A stretch of 47,300 bases of DNA from Oscillospiraceae bacterium (GCA_015063605.1 SVTV01000022.1:1-47300); one strand, 5' to 3'. Counted from the first letter of the stretch, positions 8,788 through 17,559 are shown. A program made the numbers and translations. The notes: a model not told the origin generated them from the sequence alone.

Positions 8788-10212
8788 ATGAATAAGCTTT
8801 TTTTGAAGTATGCTTCGGGAATAATCGCAGTTGTTGTTATATTCTCTTTATTTTCCGTTGCTTTTGCAGATGACGGTTTACCTCTTTCCGATGTGAACAG
8901 TACTGATTGGTTTTATAACGATGTACGTGTGATGTACAACAAGAAGATTATCGGCGGATATCCCGACGGTACTTTTCTTCCTCAGAATTATGCTACAAAA
9001 GCCGAGGCTTTAAAGCTTGTTATGGGTGCCGCAGGCTACAGTATGCTTACCATTCCGGAAAACGGCCCGTGGTATTCTCTCTTCGCCGAAACGGCAAAAA
9101 AAGACGGTATAATATTTGACGGTTTCATCGCTACGATAGGTGAAGCGATAACACGATATGAGGCTGCCGATATCATCGTCAGGGCTCTTAAGCTTGAATA
9201 TACGTCGGATATGATAGGTCTTGATCCTTTTTCAGATACGGACGATAAGAATGCCACTATCTTGAATTACATGGGGATTTTTCTGGGTGAGCCCGGTTCT
9301 GACGGAAAAAAGCTTTTCAGCGGCGACCGAGGATTGAAGCGCTGCGAATTGTCTGCTGTAATATACAGAACAATGAAATATATTCAGGATGTAAATGATC
9401 TCTCTTATAAGACATTTGCGGATCCGAAAACAGATTTCGGTGATGTGTTTTCCGACAGTGATGTTATGTCCGCATATACCGCACTTATAAACGATGATGA
9501 CGGTGAGATAATTATATCTTCAAAGGGAAACAATGCATGGGAAAACGTAAAAGATAATATGGGAAAGATAACCGGAAGATTCAATTTCATTCTTTCCCTA
9601 TACAGCGGTATCATGAAGGGATATAACAGCATTAAGATAAATGCATCCGGTTATTCCCAAAGCCTCACTATGCTTTTGAGACTTGAAAATTCTTCCGGAA
9701 TAGATGTCCTTTCGAGAAGCTCTGAGGCTGAGAAAAAAGCAGAAGAGATATATGACCGTATCTGGGAGGAACTTCCCAATGATGCAGATGAAAAAGCGAC
9801 TGCAAAAGCTATTCTCGAATACTTGGTGTTGAATTGTAAATACGATACGGAAGCAAGAGACAACGGTGATTCGGCGGCTTCTTCCGATGCATATGCTTGT
9901 CTGATAGACGGGAGAGCGGTTTGCAGCGGTTATACATCGGCATTCAATCTTCTTTTGAAGAAAGCGGGAATTACATGTGTCGGCAGCTCGGGTGTTGCAT
10001 ACAATAATGGTTCATCCGAGGGCGAGGATCATATTTGGACATTGGCTCGTCTCGACGGTGTATGGTATTATATGGATGCCACATGGTGCGATCCTATTCC
10101 GGATAAAGAGGGAAGAGTTTCGTACGACTATCTTATGATACCTGCAGATTCATTATGGAGCGATCACAGCGCTGAGTTTACCTTCGAAGAGCTTACATCG
10201 TACATAAAATAG
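8788..10212 (+). CDS. Secreted S-layer-homology and transglutaminase-like protein
   Basis: A 474-residue surface protein. Residues 1-27 form a signal peptide ending near AFA. Next come SLH repeats (about 33-85, with WFYNDVRVMYNKKIIGGYPD, and weaker units to about 200), which in this family bind secondary cell wall polymers. The C-terminal transglutaminase-like core has Cys379 (GRAVCSGYTSAF), His415 (EDHIWTL) and Asp430 (YYMDATWCDP), the full papain-like triad. It is probably a peptidase or crosslinker at the cell wall. The ATG at 8788 follows AAGGAG at ideal spacing; an upstream in-frame TTG at 8761 is unlikely. It converges on the MoxR/DUF58 operon, families often encoded with transglutaminases. 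Confidence 0.9.
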   Translation: MNKLFLKYASGIIAVVVIFSLFSVAFADDGLPLSDVNSTDWFYNDVRVMYNKKIIGGYPDGTFLPQNYATKAEALKLVMGAAGYSMLTIPENGPWYSLFAETAKKDGIIFDGFIATIGEAITRYEAADIIVRALKLEYTSDMIGLDPFSDTDDKNATILNYMGIFLGEPGSDGKKLFSGDRGLKRCELSAVIYRTMKYIQDVNDLSYKTFADPKTDFGDVFSDSDVMSAYTALINDDDGEIIISSKGNNAWENVKDNMGKITGRFNFILSLYSGIMKGYNSIKINASGYSQSLTMLLRLENSSGIDVLSRSSEAEKKAEEIYDRIWEELPNDADEKATAKAILEYLVLNCKYDTEARDNGDSAASSDAYACLIDGRAVCSGYTSAFNLLLKKAGITCVGSSGVAYNNGSSEGEDHIWTLARLDGVWYYMDATWCDPIPDKEGRVSYDYLMIPADSLWSDHSAEFTFEELTSYIK

Positions 10213-10221
10213 TGTAATTAA

Positions 10222-10266
10222 AAAACTCGGCTTTGGGCAAGTTGTTAACTACCCGGGCCGAGTTTT
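10222..10266. terminator. Bidirectional terminator between convergent genes
   Basis: AAAACTCGGC (10222-10231) pairs perfectly with GCCGAGTTTT (10257-10266). The stem has T-tracts in both directions, so it can end both the transglutaminase gene (plus) and the MoxR operon (minus), whose last stop is at 10270. Confidence 0.82.
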
Positions 10267-10269
10267 GTC

Positions 10270-10944
10270 TTATACCTTTTTTATTTCATCGACCGTTTTA
10301 TCGTCGATATCGGGAACACGTGTATAACGTGCATTTTCATAGCTTACAAAAAGAGGCTCCAGCTCCTTTTCTGTGCGCTTTGAAAACTTGACCGCCTGAA
10401 TACGCACATCGTTATGAGTGTCCGAGGCCATAAGCTTATATCCTTTTTTGGATATTTTTACAAGAAACTTCTGATATATAAAACGCACCTTCTGAGCGTT
10501 CGTCTGCATATCCTTCCATTTCGGACGGTTTCTCATGTTCATCAGCTTATCAAAAAATCCCTGAGCGCGGTCTATTACGATATCCTTTTCATCCTTACCT
10601 CTTATAAAAGCGGAGCGGGGCTTTAGTCCCAGAAGCTCTATTGCTCTCTCCTTAAGCTTTTCGTAGGTCGAGCGTATATAGCGTCCTATTCCGCGGAAAA
10701 AATCACGTATGTAAAACTTTCCTCTGGAATTGTTGTATTTTTTGAGAAATCGGAATGAGAACCAATACAGAAACGTGACGAGAATTACAACCGCCTGCTT
10801 CGGATAGCCGTCAAGCTTGAAGGATATTGCACTAAATATAAGAGCCAATACAAACAGAATGACAAAGAGTCTGTAATTCTTGTCTTGCATTTTTTCCTTG
10901 AAGGTGATCTTAGGCTCTTTTTCTTCATAGTTTTTATTGCCCAT
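10270..10944 (-). CDS. Small membrane protein, tentatively DUF4129-like, last gene of MoxR operon
   Basis: A 224-residue protein with two membrane helices (about 25-42 and 49-66) and a basic C-terminal cytoplasmic part. The end (FSKRTEKELEPLFVSYENARY) resembles the helical DUF4129 domain that usually sits at the C-terminus of transglutaminase membrane proteins; this similarity is by eye only. The start at 10944 follows GGGGAGGAT at good spacing and overlaps the DUF58 stop by 11 bases; an ATG at 10953 sits too close to that site. Its place after MoxR and DUF58 fits the role of a missing transglutaminase-partner subunit. Confidence 0.7.
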   Translation of the reverse strand: MGNKNYEEKEPKITFKEKMQDKNYRLFVILFVLALIFSAISFKLDGYPKQAVVILVTFLYWFSFRFLKKYNNSRGKFYIRDFFRGIGRYIRSTYEKLKERAIELLGLKPRSAFIRGKDEKDIVIDRAQGFFDKLMNMRNRPKWKDMQTNAQKVRFIYQKFLVKISKKGYKLMASDTHNDVRIQAVKFSKRTEKELEPLFVSYENARYTRVPDIDDKTVDEIKKV

Positions 10945-12037
10945 CCGAATCATCCTCCCCTTCGTCTTCAAGCAGTATCACGCTTACGGCATTTCCGTTT
11001 TGCTCCAATTTCATGGTCTGTTCGTCGATTATCTCATCAACGTATGTTGTAAAGAGTAGTATCTCTGCATCGCGTAGTCCTTCGGCAATATCAAAATCAG
11101 TGAGAGAAAGAAATCCTATTCCCACTCTTGAACGTATCTTTGCCATCGCTTTCAGCATTTCCTCAAATGTATAACTTCCGGCTGTAATGGGGAAACGCAG
11201 ATAATAATCTCCGTTGACCATATAGCAGTTTACGGAAAATCCTACATGATATCCCGATTCAAGCGCTCTTTGAATTATTGTTGCGGCGTTGGAAAGAGCC
11301 TTTTCCATCAGTCTTTCATACTTTTCCGAGCTCATGAATGCGTTGATATCGGTCTGGAAATTTATGTAGATCATAAATATACGTGAAGAAGAGAAATCAC
11401 GCTGATTTACCTTAATATGACCGAATCCCGTTTTTGCGGTAGCCTTGAAATTGATAATATTGAATGGGTCACCGCTCTGATAATCCCTGATGCCCGCTAT
11501 GGAAAACGGGTCTGTCAGAAGTCTTCTTGCGGAGATCGCATCGCCCTGAAGGTTGTTCTGAGGGCGCGGCATCGTAGAAAAATCACCCAGCTTCGGATAA
11601 ACGAAAAGCTCTGCGGGAGCATCGAGTATGTATTCCTTTTTGAAGCTGAATATACTTACTGTATTGATGTAGTAGTAACCCCTTGCCTTGCATCGTACCT
11701 CATGGCTTCTTCGTATCTTCATAAAAGGCATCAGATGGAAACGGCTTACAAGATATTGCATTTCATCTGCCTGATCGGGGGCGGCGGAAGTGCTCATTAC
11801 AAGCTTTGAATGTATGAACGCCTCCACATCCACGAAAAACAGAGGAAGAAAGGTGGGGTTGTAAATAGTTTCGATAAGAGTAACATTATCTCCCTCAAAA
11901 ACTCCTGAGGTAGAAAACTCACGGGTATATTTAAGCTTTGAGATCTGCCACTTGCGTGTCTTTGATATAAGAAGATATGCAAGATATGTCAGAAGAGCTA
12001 TACCCGAATATAATGATATGTCATAAATTGACGGCAT
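10934..12037 (-). CDS. DUF58 domain-containing protein
   Basis: A 367-residue protein with an N-terminal membrane helix (about 8-25), a beta-rich region (about 40-150) and the DUF58 signature RRLLTDPFSIAGIRDYQSGD (171-190), followed by the IINFKATAKTG stretch. The C-terminal part (about 205-345) is von Willebrand A-like. DUF58 proteins normally work with MoxR ATPases, and the MoxR gene is directly upstream. The start follows GAAAGGA. The combination is widely linked to assembly or chaperoning of surface or metal-dependent proteins, but the client here is unknown. Confidence 0.9.
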   Translation of the reverse strand: MPSIYDISLYSGIALLTYLAYLLISKTRKWQISKLKYTREFSTSGVFEGDNVTLIETIYNPTFLPLFFVDVEAFIHSKLVMSTSAAPDQADEMQYLVSRFHLMPFMKIRRSHEVRCKARGYYYINTVSIFSFKKEYILDAPAELFVYPKLGDFSTMPRPQNNLQGDAISARRLLTDPFSIAGIRDYQSGDPFNIINFKATAKTGFGHIKVNQRDFSSSRIFMIYINFQTDINAFMSSEKYERLMEKALSNAATIIQRALESGYHVGFSVNCYMVNGDYYLRFPITAGSYTFEEMLKAMAKIRSRVGIGFLSLTDFDIAEGLRDAEILLFTTYVDEIIDEQTMKLEQNGNAVSVILLEDEGEDDSDGQ

Positions 12038-12088
12038 TCTTTGAGCGATCCTTTCGGGAAATTAAGTGTTCGTTATCATCACTTTTTA

Positions 12089-13063
12089 TTATTCCGTACG
12101 GGCGGAAATGTTCCATCCGGAAAGATCCTCTGTGGGAACTATCACCTTGCTCATTATTTCGCTGACTATCTTTGAAGCCGCATCCTTCTGAACCTTTGCA
12201 GAGCTCTTCAAGACCAATCTGTGACCGAGTACGAAGGGTGCAGATCTCTTTATATCATCGGGAATAACGTAATCTCTTCCTTCCATAGCCGCATGAGCAC
12301 GTGAAACGTACATCAAGGAAAGAGCACCTCTGGGGCTGAGACCCAAGGCAACGCCTTCTACCGTTCTCGATACCTCTGTAATTGCGGAAATGTATGAAAT
12401 AAGATCGTCATGTATGTAAACATTCTTCAATTCCTCTCTCGCTGCAATGATCTCATCCTTTGTGACCACGGGCTTAAGTGTATCGAGGGGATTGTCGGAA
12501 GCGAATCTCTTGAGTATCGAATCCGATTCGCCTCTTGTAGGATAATCCATCTTAAGCTTGATAAGGAATCTGTCGAGCTGAGCCTCGGGAAGCGGGAATA
12601 CACCCATGCTTTCGATAGGGTTCTGAGTTGCTATTACCATGAAGGGGGAAGAAAGCTTTCTGGAAACGCCGTCTATCGTCACCTGATGCTCCTCCATACA
12701 TTCGAGAAGACCCGACTGTGTTTTCGGTGTGGCACGGTTTATTTCGTCCGCAAGTATGATATTTGCAAATGCAGGTCCGGGGATGAATTCGAATTCCGAC
12801 AGCTTCATGTTGTAGAAATTTATTCCCGTAATGTCCGTGGGAAGAAGGTCGGGGGTGAACTGTATACGGTTGAAGGAGCAGTCAACCGATGCCGCAAGAG
12901 ATTTTACAAGAACTGTTTTTCCCGTACCCGGAACATCTTCTATAAGCACATGTCCATCACAGAGAAGTGCGGTTATGAGAAGGTCTATGACTTCATTTTT
13001 TCCTACTATGACTTTTTCTATATTTTCTTTTATCTTTTTTCTGATTTCGGGTACGAGTTTCAT
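12089..13063 (-). CDS. MoxR-family AAA+ ATPase
   Basis: A 324-residue AAA+ ATPase with Walker A in EDVPGTGKT (K49, T50), Walker B ILADEINRA (about 103-111), sensor 1 in VIATQNPIES and the helical lid (about 215-310, with GLSPRGALSLM). The length is typical of the MoxR family. ATP-driven remodelling of client proteins, with the DUF58 partner as adaptor, is the accepted family model. It is first in a three-gene minus-strand operon (MoxR, DUF58, small membrane protein). GAAAGG precedes the start with a slightly long gap. Confidence 0.95.
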   Translation of the reverse strand: MKLVPEIRKKIKENIEKVIVGKNEVIDLLITALLCDGHVLIEDVPGTGKTVLVKSLAASVDCSFNRIQFTPDLLPTDITGINFYNMKLSEFEFIPGPAFANIILADEINRATPKTQSGLLECMEEHQVTIDGVSRKLSSPFMVIATQNPIESMGVFPLPEAQLDRFLIKLKMDYPTRGESDSILKRFASDNPLDTLKPVVTKDEIIAAREELKNVYIHDDLISYISAITEVSRTVEGVALGLSPRGALSLMYVSRAHAAMEGRDYVIPDDIKRSAPFVLGHRLVLKSSAKVQKDAASKIVSEIMSKVIVPTEDLSGWNISARTE

Positions 13064-13106
13064 TTTTTATGGAATACCTTTCGTTAATTTATGGTTTTAC
13101 CCGATA

Positions 13107-13135
13107 ATTATATCATTTGTTTGGTTAAAAATCAA
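13107..13135 (-). promoter_or_regulatory. Promoter of the MoxR-DUF58 operon
   Basis: Read on the minus strand: TTGATT (13135-13130), a 17-base spacer and a perfect TATAAT (13112-13107), 44 bases before the MoxR start. The remainder of 13064-13260 holds only the vanZ-side terminator. Confidence 0.78.
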
Positions 13136-13197
13136 TAGTAAGATAATCGTAAATGTTTATTTTTATTATAATTAACGAAACACTTATTTGTTAATCG

Positions 13198-13238
13198 AAG
13201 AAAAAAGCATGACTTCGGATAGACCGAGGTCATGCTTG
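13198..13238 (-). terminator. Strong intrinsic terminator of the acyl-ligase operon
   Basis: On the minus strand AAGCATGACCTCG pairs with CGAAGTCATGCTT (one G-U) around a short loop, followed by TTTTTTCTT. It lies 22 bases past the vanZ-like stop and closes the five-gene minus operon. Confidence 0.87.
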
Positions 13239-13260
13239 AAAGATTTACAGGTTTGTTCGT

Positions 13261-13728
13261 TTACAGCTTTGTTCGTTTTTTCTTGCGGATCAATAAAAAC
13301 AAAAAGAGTACAATGATGAATCCTGTTACCACGCCCAGATAATCCAAGAGCATATCCAACACACTGCAGGCGCGCCCGGATGAAGTTAATTGTAACAATT
13401 CATCGGTGATGCAAGCAGGTGCACAAAGGATCAATGAGACAGTGGGGTATGCCCTTTTTCTTTCTGTGAAAGTAATACATGTCAAAGTAACAAGAACAGA
13501 AAGAATGCAGAATTCAGTAAAATGTGCAGTTTTTCTTACGAATACGGCAAGATCTGAACGATGAATACTATTGTTCGGAACAACAGTGTCTATAATGGTT
13601 TCGGTTACATCTACTATCTTATCGCTTTGTTCGGTTGAACTGTCAGCAGGTTTGAGAGAGTTTGAAAAAATAAATCCCAACCAGCATATTGAAATAAGTA
13701 TCAAAAAGATTTTGGCGAATTGTTTCAT
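13261..13728 (-). CDS. VanZ-like membrane protein
   Basis: A 155-residue membrane protein of the VanZ-like family. Recognisable segments are FSNSLKPADSSTEQSD after the first helix (about 5-20), RKTAHFTEFCILSVL in the second, and TDELLQLTSSGRACSVLDML before the last, all characteristic of the family. The function of most members is unknown; VanZ itself gives low-level teicoplanin resistance, but the family is common in genomes with no such phenotype. The start at 13728 follows GAGGT and fits the family's usual N-terminus; a longer frame upstream overlaps trmL and is not credible. It is the last gene of the operon. Confidence 0.88.
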   Translation of the reverse strand: MKQFAKIFLILISICWLGFIFSNSLKPADSSTEQSDKIVDVTETIIDTVVPNNSIHRSDLAVFVRKTAHFTEFCILSVLVTLTCITFTERKRAYPTVSLILCAPACITDELLQLTSSGRACSVLDMLLDYLGVVTGFIIVLFLFLLIRKKKRTKL

Positions 13729-13759
13729 ATCTGAAAATGACCTCACATTGTCACTTTTT

Positions 13760-14272
13760 TTACTCCGATATGTACTTCTCAAGCTGACCCTGAGTCTGAA
13801 AATCCTTGAAATCCCATTGGCGCAATACCTCGTAAGTGGCAATAGCCACGGAATTTGAAAGATTTAGACTCCTGATATCGAAAAGCATCGGAAGACGTAC
13901 GCATCTTTCGGGAGCGGATGCGAGAAGACTTACGGGAAGACCTGCAGTTTCCTTTCCGAAAAATAAATACACGTTTCCTTTGTATTCGGGTTCTGTGTAT
14001 ACTTTATTACCTTTTGTTGTGTAGAAATAGAATTCTCCCGAGTTCTGCAAAAAGAAATCATCAAGATCCTTGTATATGTGAAGGTCAAGATATTTCCAAT
14101 AATCAAGCCCCGCACGCTTTAAAGATGCATCTGTAATCTTAAATCCCAAAGGCTCTATAAGATGCAGGGAAGCGCCCGTTGCGGCACAGGTACGTGATAT
14201 ATTTCCGGTATTTTGTGGAATCTCGGGCTCAACAAGCACGATGTTCAGATAGTTTTTGTTGTTTTCATTCAT
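13760..14272 (-). CDS. trmL: tRNA (cytidine/uridine-34-2'-O)-methyltransferase TrmL
   Basis: A 170-residue SPOUT methyltransferase. It starts LNIVLVEPEIPQNTGNISRT, contains the SAM-binding trefoil knot (VYLFFGKETAGLP, VRLPM, RSLNLSNSVAIATYEVLRQ) and has the usual TrmL length. The family 2'-O-methylates the wobble nucleotide of tRNA-Leu isoacceptors. It acts in the cytoplasm as a dimer. It sits between a radical SAM gene (16 bases upstream) and vanZ-like (31 bases downstream). Its place among acyl-activation genes is probably just operon sharing. Confidence 0.93.
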   Translation of the reverse strand: MNENNKNYLNIVLVEPEIPQNTGNISRTCAATGASLHLIEPLGFKITDASLKRAGLDYWKYLDLHIYKDLDDFFLQNSGEFYFYTTKGNKVYTEPEYKGNVYLFFGKETAGLPVSLLASAPERCVRLPMLFDIRSLNLSNSVAIATYEVLRQWDFKDFQTQGQLEKYISE

Positions 14273-14288
14273 AGCATTAAATTCCGGT

Positions 14289-15185
14289 TTACTTAATTAT
14301 ATTACCGACCGTCGGCACATATCCTTCTTTTGCGGAGGAGCGCATTTGAAAGTAGCCCTTGAAGCCAAGATCTTGTGCATGCCTGCAAACCTTTTCGTAT
14401 TCAAGAGTTGTCGTCTTTCTTTTGAGAGCCTTCGGAAGGTGCGGATCGTTGTTGGGAAGATATTGGCTCATCAGGGAAATATAGATATTATCCGTACCTG
14501 TAATCCTGTTTATCTCTTCCAATACATCAAGGGAATCCTTGTAATGATTCGGAAGAACGAGATGGCGGACAATTATTCCTCTCTTCATCATACCGTCATC
14601 ATCAAAGGTCATTTTTCCGTGTGTCTTCAATATTTTTGCGAGTGCCTCCGAAGCGAAACGGGAATAATTCGCGGCATCGCTGTACTCACGGGCAGCATCA
14701 TCCGAGAAATACTTGTAATCAAGAAGAAAGATATCCGCATATTTACTCATGAGATCTATGGTGTCGGCACTTTCATACCCCGATGAATTATATACTACGG
14801 GAATATTAAGCTTGTCCGAGCACAGATCGAGGGCTTCTGCGATCGAATATACATGGGGAGTGGGCGTTACAAGATTTATATTGTGCGCACCCTTTTCCTG
14901 CAAGGAAAGAAAGATATCCGCAAGCTTTTCCGGAGTACAGGGGATCCCCGTCTCTTTTCTCGAAAAATCAATGTTCTGGCAATAAACACATCGGAGATTG
15001 CATGATGAAAAAAAGACAGTTCCGCTTCCTTTAGTTCCGCTGATACACGGCTCTTCCCAAAAATGAAGACATGCGGCTGCAACGAAGGGTATCGATGTAC
15101 AGCCGCAGTATCCGCCTTTTTCACTTGCTGTTCTTATAACGGAACATTGTCTCGGACAAAGCCTGCATGTAAAGGCTTTGCTCAT
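14289..15185 (-). CDS. Radical SAM protein of the PflX/PFL-activase-like group
   Basis: A 298-residue radical SAM enzyme. C62, C66 and C69 in SCNLRCVYCQN form the CxxxCxxC site for the 4Fe-4S cluster, preceded by an N-terminal Cys cluster CRLCPRQC (C7, C10, C14) and GYCGC. This layout matches the COG1313/PflX-type proteins, often annotated as putative pyruvate-formate-lyase-activating enzyme; the true substrate is unknown. No glycyl-radical enzyme gene lies nearby, so a PFL-activating role is not supported by context. Its ATG overlaps the acyl carrier protein stop by four bases, coupling the two. Confidence 0.88.
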   Translation of the reverse strand: MSKAFTCRLCPRQCSVIRTASEKGGYCGCTSIPFVAAACLHFWEEPCISGTKGSGTVFFSSCNLRCVYCQNIDFSRKETGIPCTPEKLADIFLSLQEKGAHNINLVTPTPHVYSIAEALDLCSDKLNIPVVYNSSGYESADTIDLMSKYADIFLLDYKYFSDDAAREYSDAANYSRFASEALAKILKTHGKMTFDDDGMMKRGIIVRHLVLPNHYKDSLDVLEEINRITGTDNIYISLMSQYLPNNDPHLPKALKRKTTTLEYEKVCRHAQDLGFKGYFQMRSSAKEGYVPTVGNIIK

Positions 15186-15409
15186 CCTACCTTTGCTTCA
15201 AGATATTCTGCAAGATCGCCTACAGTAACGATGGTATGTATGTCTCCCTCGTCTATCTCAATGCCGAAGTTATCCTCGCAAAGCACGATAAGATCGGCGA
15301 TTTCAAGAGAGTTGAGCTTGAGATCCTCAATAAACTGAGAATCCTTTGTTATGATGGAAGCATCTACATCAAGTTCATCTGTAAGCATAGCTTTGATCTT
15401 TTCAAACAT
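15182..15409 (-). CDS. Acyl carrier protein
   Basis: A 75-residue acidic carrier protein. Ser34 in DLKLNSLEIADL is the phosphopantetheine attachment site. The residue before it is Asn, where canonical fatty-acid ACPs have Asp (DSL); this variant is seen in other ACP-like proteins and may mark a dedicated carrier. The start at 15409 follows GAAAGGA; upstream in-frame ATGs at 15442 and 15439 lack a site. It lies 36 bases after the AMP-forming ligase, which could load it directly with an acyl group, and is coupled to the radical SAM gene. Confidence 0.92.
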   Translation of the reverse strand: MFEKIKAMLTDELDVDASIITKDSQFIEDLKLNSLEIADLIVLCEDNFGIEIDEGDIHTIVTVGDLAEYLEAKVG

Positions 15410-15445
15410 TTTTGTAATTTCCTTTCTGTACGATAGCATCATTCA

Positions 15446-17374
15446 TCAAAGAGAGTGACGCTTTATCTTATGTGATGTGGTTTTATCGAATTCGTTCTTT
15501 CTTATCTCAATTCCTCTGATCTGCTTGAAAGAGGGAAGAGTTTTGTTAAGATGAGCTATCTCTGTTTTTATAGCCTCGCTTATATCGTTTATGTCTTCAA
15601 GTCCCGCATCTTTTGCGGCCTTGAGATCGGGATAAATGAGCGCCGTAATTCCGAATGTCTGACCGTTTTCATCGTCTCTGCCGACAACGACTACCTCGCT
15701 TACAAGGTCAATTTTTTCGATATAGCTTTCTATTTCCTCGGGGAAAACATTTTTGCCGTTATTCAATACGATAACATTCTTTTTCCGTCCGGTGATGTAT
15801 ACGTAACCGTCATCGTCCACGTAACCGTAATCTCCCGTGTGGAACCATCCGTCCTCAAGAACTGCGGCAGTAGCATCCTCGTCCATGTAATAGCCTTGCA
15901 TTACATTGTCACCGCGTACAACTATCTCGCCTGCGGGATCGTCGGGATTTTCTTTATCGATGATGACTTCAAGTCCGGGTACGGGAAGACCTACGGAGCC
16001 GGGCTTGTTTGCCTTATAGGGACATACCGAGATAAGGGGAGCACATTCCGTGATACCGTATCCCTGGCATATTGTGATTCCGAGCTGATCGAAGCAGTTT
16101 ACAAGCTCTGCCGACAAAGCCGCACCGCCGCTGATTATGAGACGGAGTCTTCCGCCGAAGGCATCGATAACTTCCTTGAAAAGGATCTTTCTCAAGTCGA
16201 TACCTATCTTCCTCGTTCTGTCTGATACCGATATAGCCGCTCTGAGCTTCTTGGCTTTACCCGATTTTGTTGCTGTATCCCAGATCTTTTTATGCATGGT
16301 AGCAACAAAAAGCGGAACGAGAACAAGACCCGTGGGCTTGAAAAGCTGGAAATTCTTAAGAACATATTTCAAGCTGTCGTTTATGCAAACTGTGGCACCG
16401 AAGCTTAAGGGTGTAAGGATGCCGCAGGTCATTTCATATGTGTGGTGTATGGGGAGAACGGATACTATGACATCGTTTTCTCTGAAACTTGTCATCAAAT
16501 AAGAGGAATTGACGGCGGTAATGAGATTCTTGTGGGAAATCATGACACCCTTGCTCGTTCCGGTGGTGCCGGATGTAAAAAGAATGGCACATGTCTTTTC
16601 CAAATCGCCTTCAAAGCTTAAATAACGCTCGTCACCGTTTTCAAGAAGCTTCTTGCCCAAGAGAAGAACGCTTTCAAAGCCGATAAATCTGCTTTCGAAA
16701 ATGTTATCCTTGAACTCTTCGCAGACAGCAGGATTGATGTCGTCTTCAATTACCGCTTCCTGCATACAGCAATCTTCTTCGCTTACTTCCTGTGCTTCAT
16801 CGGATGTCGAAGAGACTTCTTCGGTGCTTTCTTCAATCGACGCATCAGTATTGCTTTCTCCATCGGAGGCTGATGTTTCCTCGTTACCGTAAGCGGCAGC
16901 TTTTTCGTTTACGGAAGAGAAGATCTCTGCGTAATTTACATCGGAGAATTCAACGAAATTGTACACGCCCTCAAGCTGATCCGAAAACTCTTCAAACATT
17001 TTTCGGAAGGAAGGCGAGAAGAAGACGGCAGAGGCACGGGATTTCTCTATAAATGCAGCTATCTCCTTGTGAGACAGCTCCTTGTCAAGGGGGACAACAA
17101 TGCATCCTGACGTTACGGCGGCATAATAGGTCGTTATCCACTCGGGAGAAGTTTCACCTATTATTCCTATGGTTTTACCGTTAAGTCCCGCTTCGAATAA
17201 AGCAGTTCCCACGGAATTTACCGCTTTTCTGAATGATGCAAAAGAAATCGACTCTATATCTCCGCGGCGCTTATATCTTAAATAATCCTTATCCTTGAAA
17301 TCGTCCGCAGCCGCATTCAGCAATGAACGGAGATCGGCGGCGACTCGAGTCTTTTCCTGCTCCTTGTAGTGCAT
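15446..17374 (-). CDS. AMP-forming acyl-CoA/acyl-ACP ligase with acidic insertion
   Basis: A 642-residue ANL-superfamily ligase that activates a carboxylic acid as acyl-AMP. Motifs present are the A3 loop ILFTSGTTGTSKGVM (264-278), YGITECAPL, GWFHTGDYGYVDDDGYVYIT, GRKKNVIVLNNGKNVFPEE and the C-terminal catalytic lysine region TTSHKIKR. Between about 155 and 225 it carries a Ser/Glu/Asp-rich, apparently disordered insertion not typical of the family. Membrane helices are absent. The start at 17374 follows GAGAGGA; an ATG at 17392 precedes that site. The next gene is an acyl carrier protein, so the product may be acyl-ACP and not acyl-CoA (inference). Confidence 0.92.
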   Translation of the reverse strand: MHYKEQEKTRVAADLRSLLNAAADDFKDKDYLRYKRRGDIESISFASFRKAVNSVGTALFEAGLNGKTIGIIGETSPEWITTYYAAVTSGCIVVPLDKELSHKEIAAFIEKSRASAVFFSPSFRKMFEEFSDQLEGVYNFVEFSDVNYAEIFSSVNEKAAAYGNEETSASDGESNTDASIEESTEEVSSTSDEAQEVSEEDCCMQEAVIEDDINPAVCEEFKDNIFESRFIGFESVLLLGKKLLENGDERYLSFEGDLEKTCAILFTSGTTGTSKGVMISHKNLITAVNSSYLMTSFRENDVIVSVLPIHHTYEMTCGILTPLSFGATVCINDSLKYVLKNFQLFKPTGLVLVPLFVATMHKKIWDTATKSGKAKKLRAAISVSDRTRKIGIDLRKILFKEVIDAFGGRLRLIISGGAALSAELVNCFDQLGITICQGYGITECAPLISVCPYKANKPGSVGLPVPGLEVIIDKENPDDPAGEIVVRGDNVMQGYYMDEDATAAVLEDGWFHTGDYGYVDDDGYVYITGRKKNVIVLNNGKNVFPEEIESYIEKIDLVSEVVVVGRDDENGQTFGITALIYPDLKAAKDAGLEDINDISEAIKTEIAHLNKTLPSFKQIRGIEIRKNEFDKTTSHKIKRHSL

Positions 17375-17440
17375 TTTTGTATATCCTCTCATAACTAAAG
17401 TATTCTCATCATAATAATCTAAAAATAACCAAACATATTG

Positions 17441-17469
17441 ATTATACTGTTTTAATCTGCTTTTGTCAA
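17441..17469 (-). promoter_or_regulatory. Consensus promoter of the acyl-ligase operon
   Basis: On the minus strand: perfect TTGACA (17469-17464), exactly 17 bases, perfect TATAAT (17446-17441), 67 bases before the ligase start. High constitutive expression is expected unless a repressor intervenes. Confidence 0.92.
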
Positions 17470-17559
17470 TACGAAAAACAGAATTTCTTTACATTTCGGT
17501 CAAAAGGATTTCTGAAAATTTCTTGAAGTAAGAAAATATCCGTGTCTATCTGAAAATTA

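Noticed and set aside
13261..13842. Longer VanZ-like protein starting at 13842
   Set aside because: The extra 38 residues overlap trmL, have no family similarity, and the ATG at 13728 has a ribosome site and a proper first helix.
14289..15185. True pyruvate formate-lyase activating enzyme
   Set aside because: The extra N-terminal Cys cluster and lack of a neighbouring formate-lyase gene point to the PflX-like group of unknown substrate.
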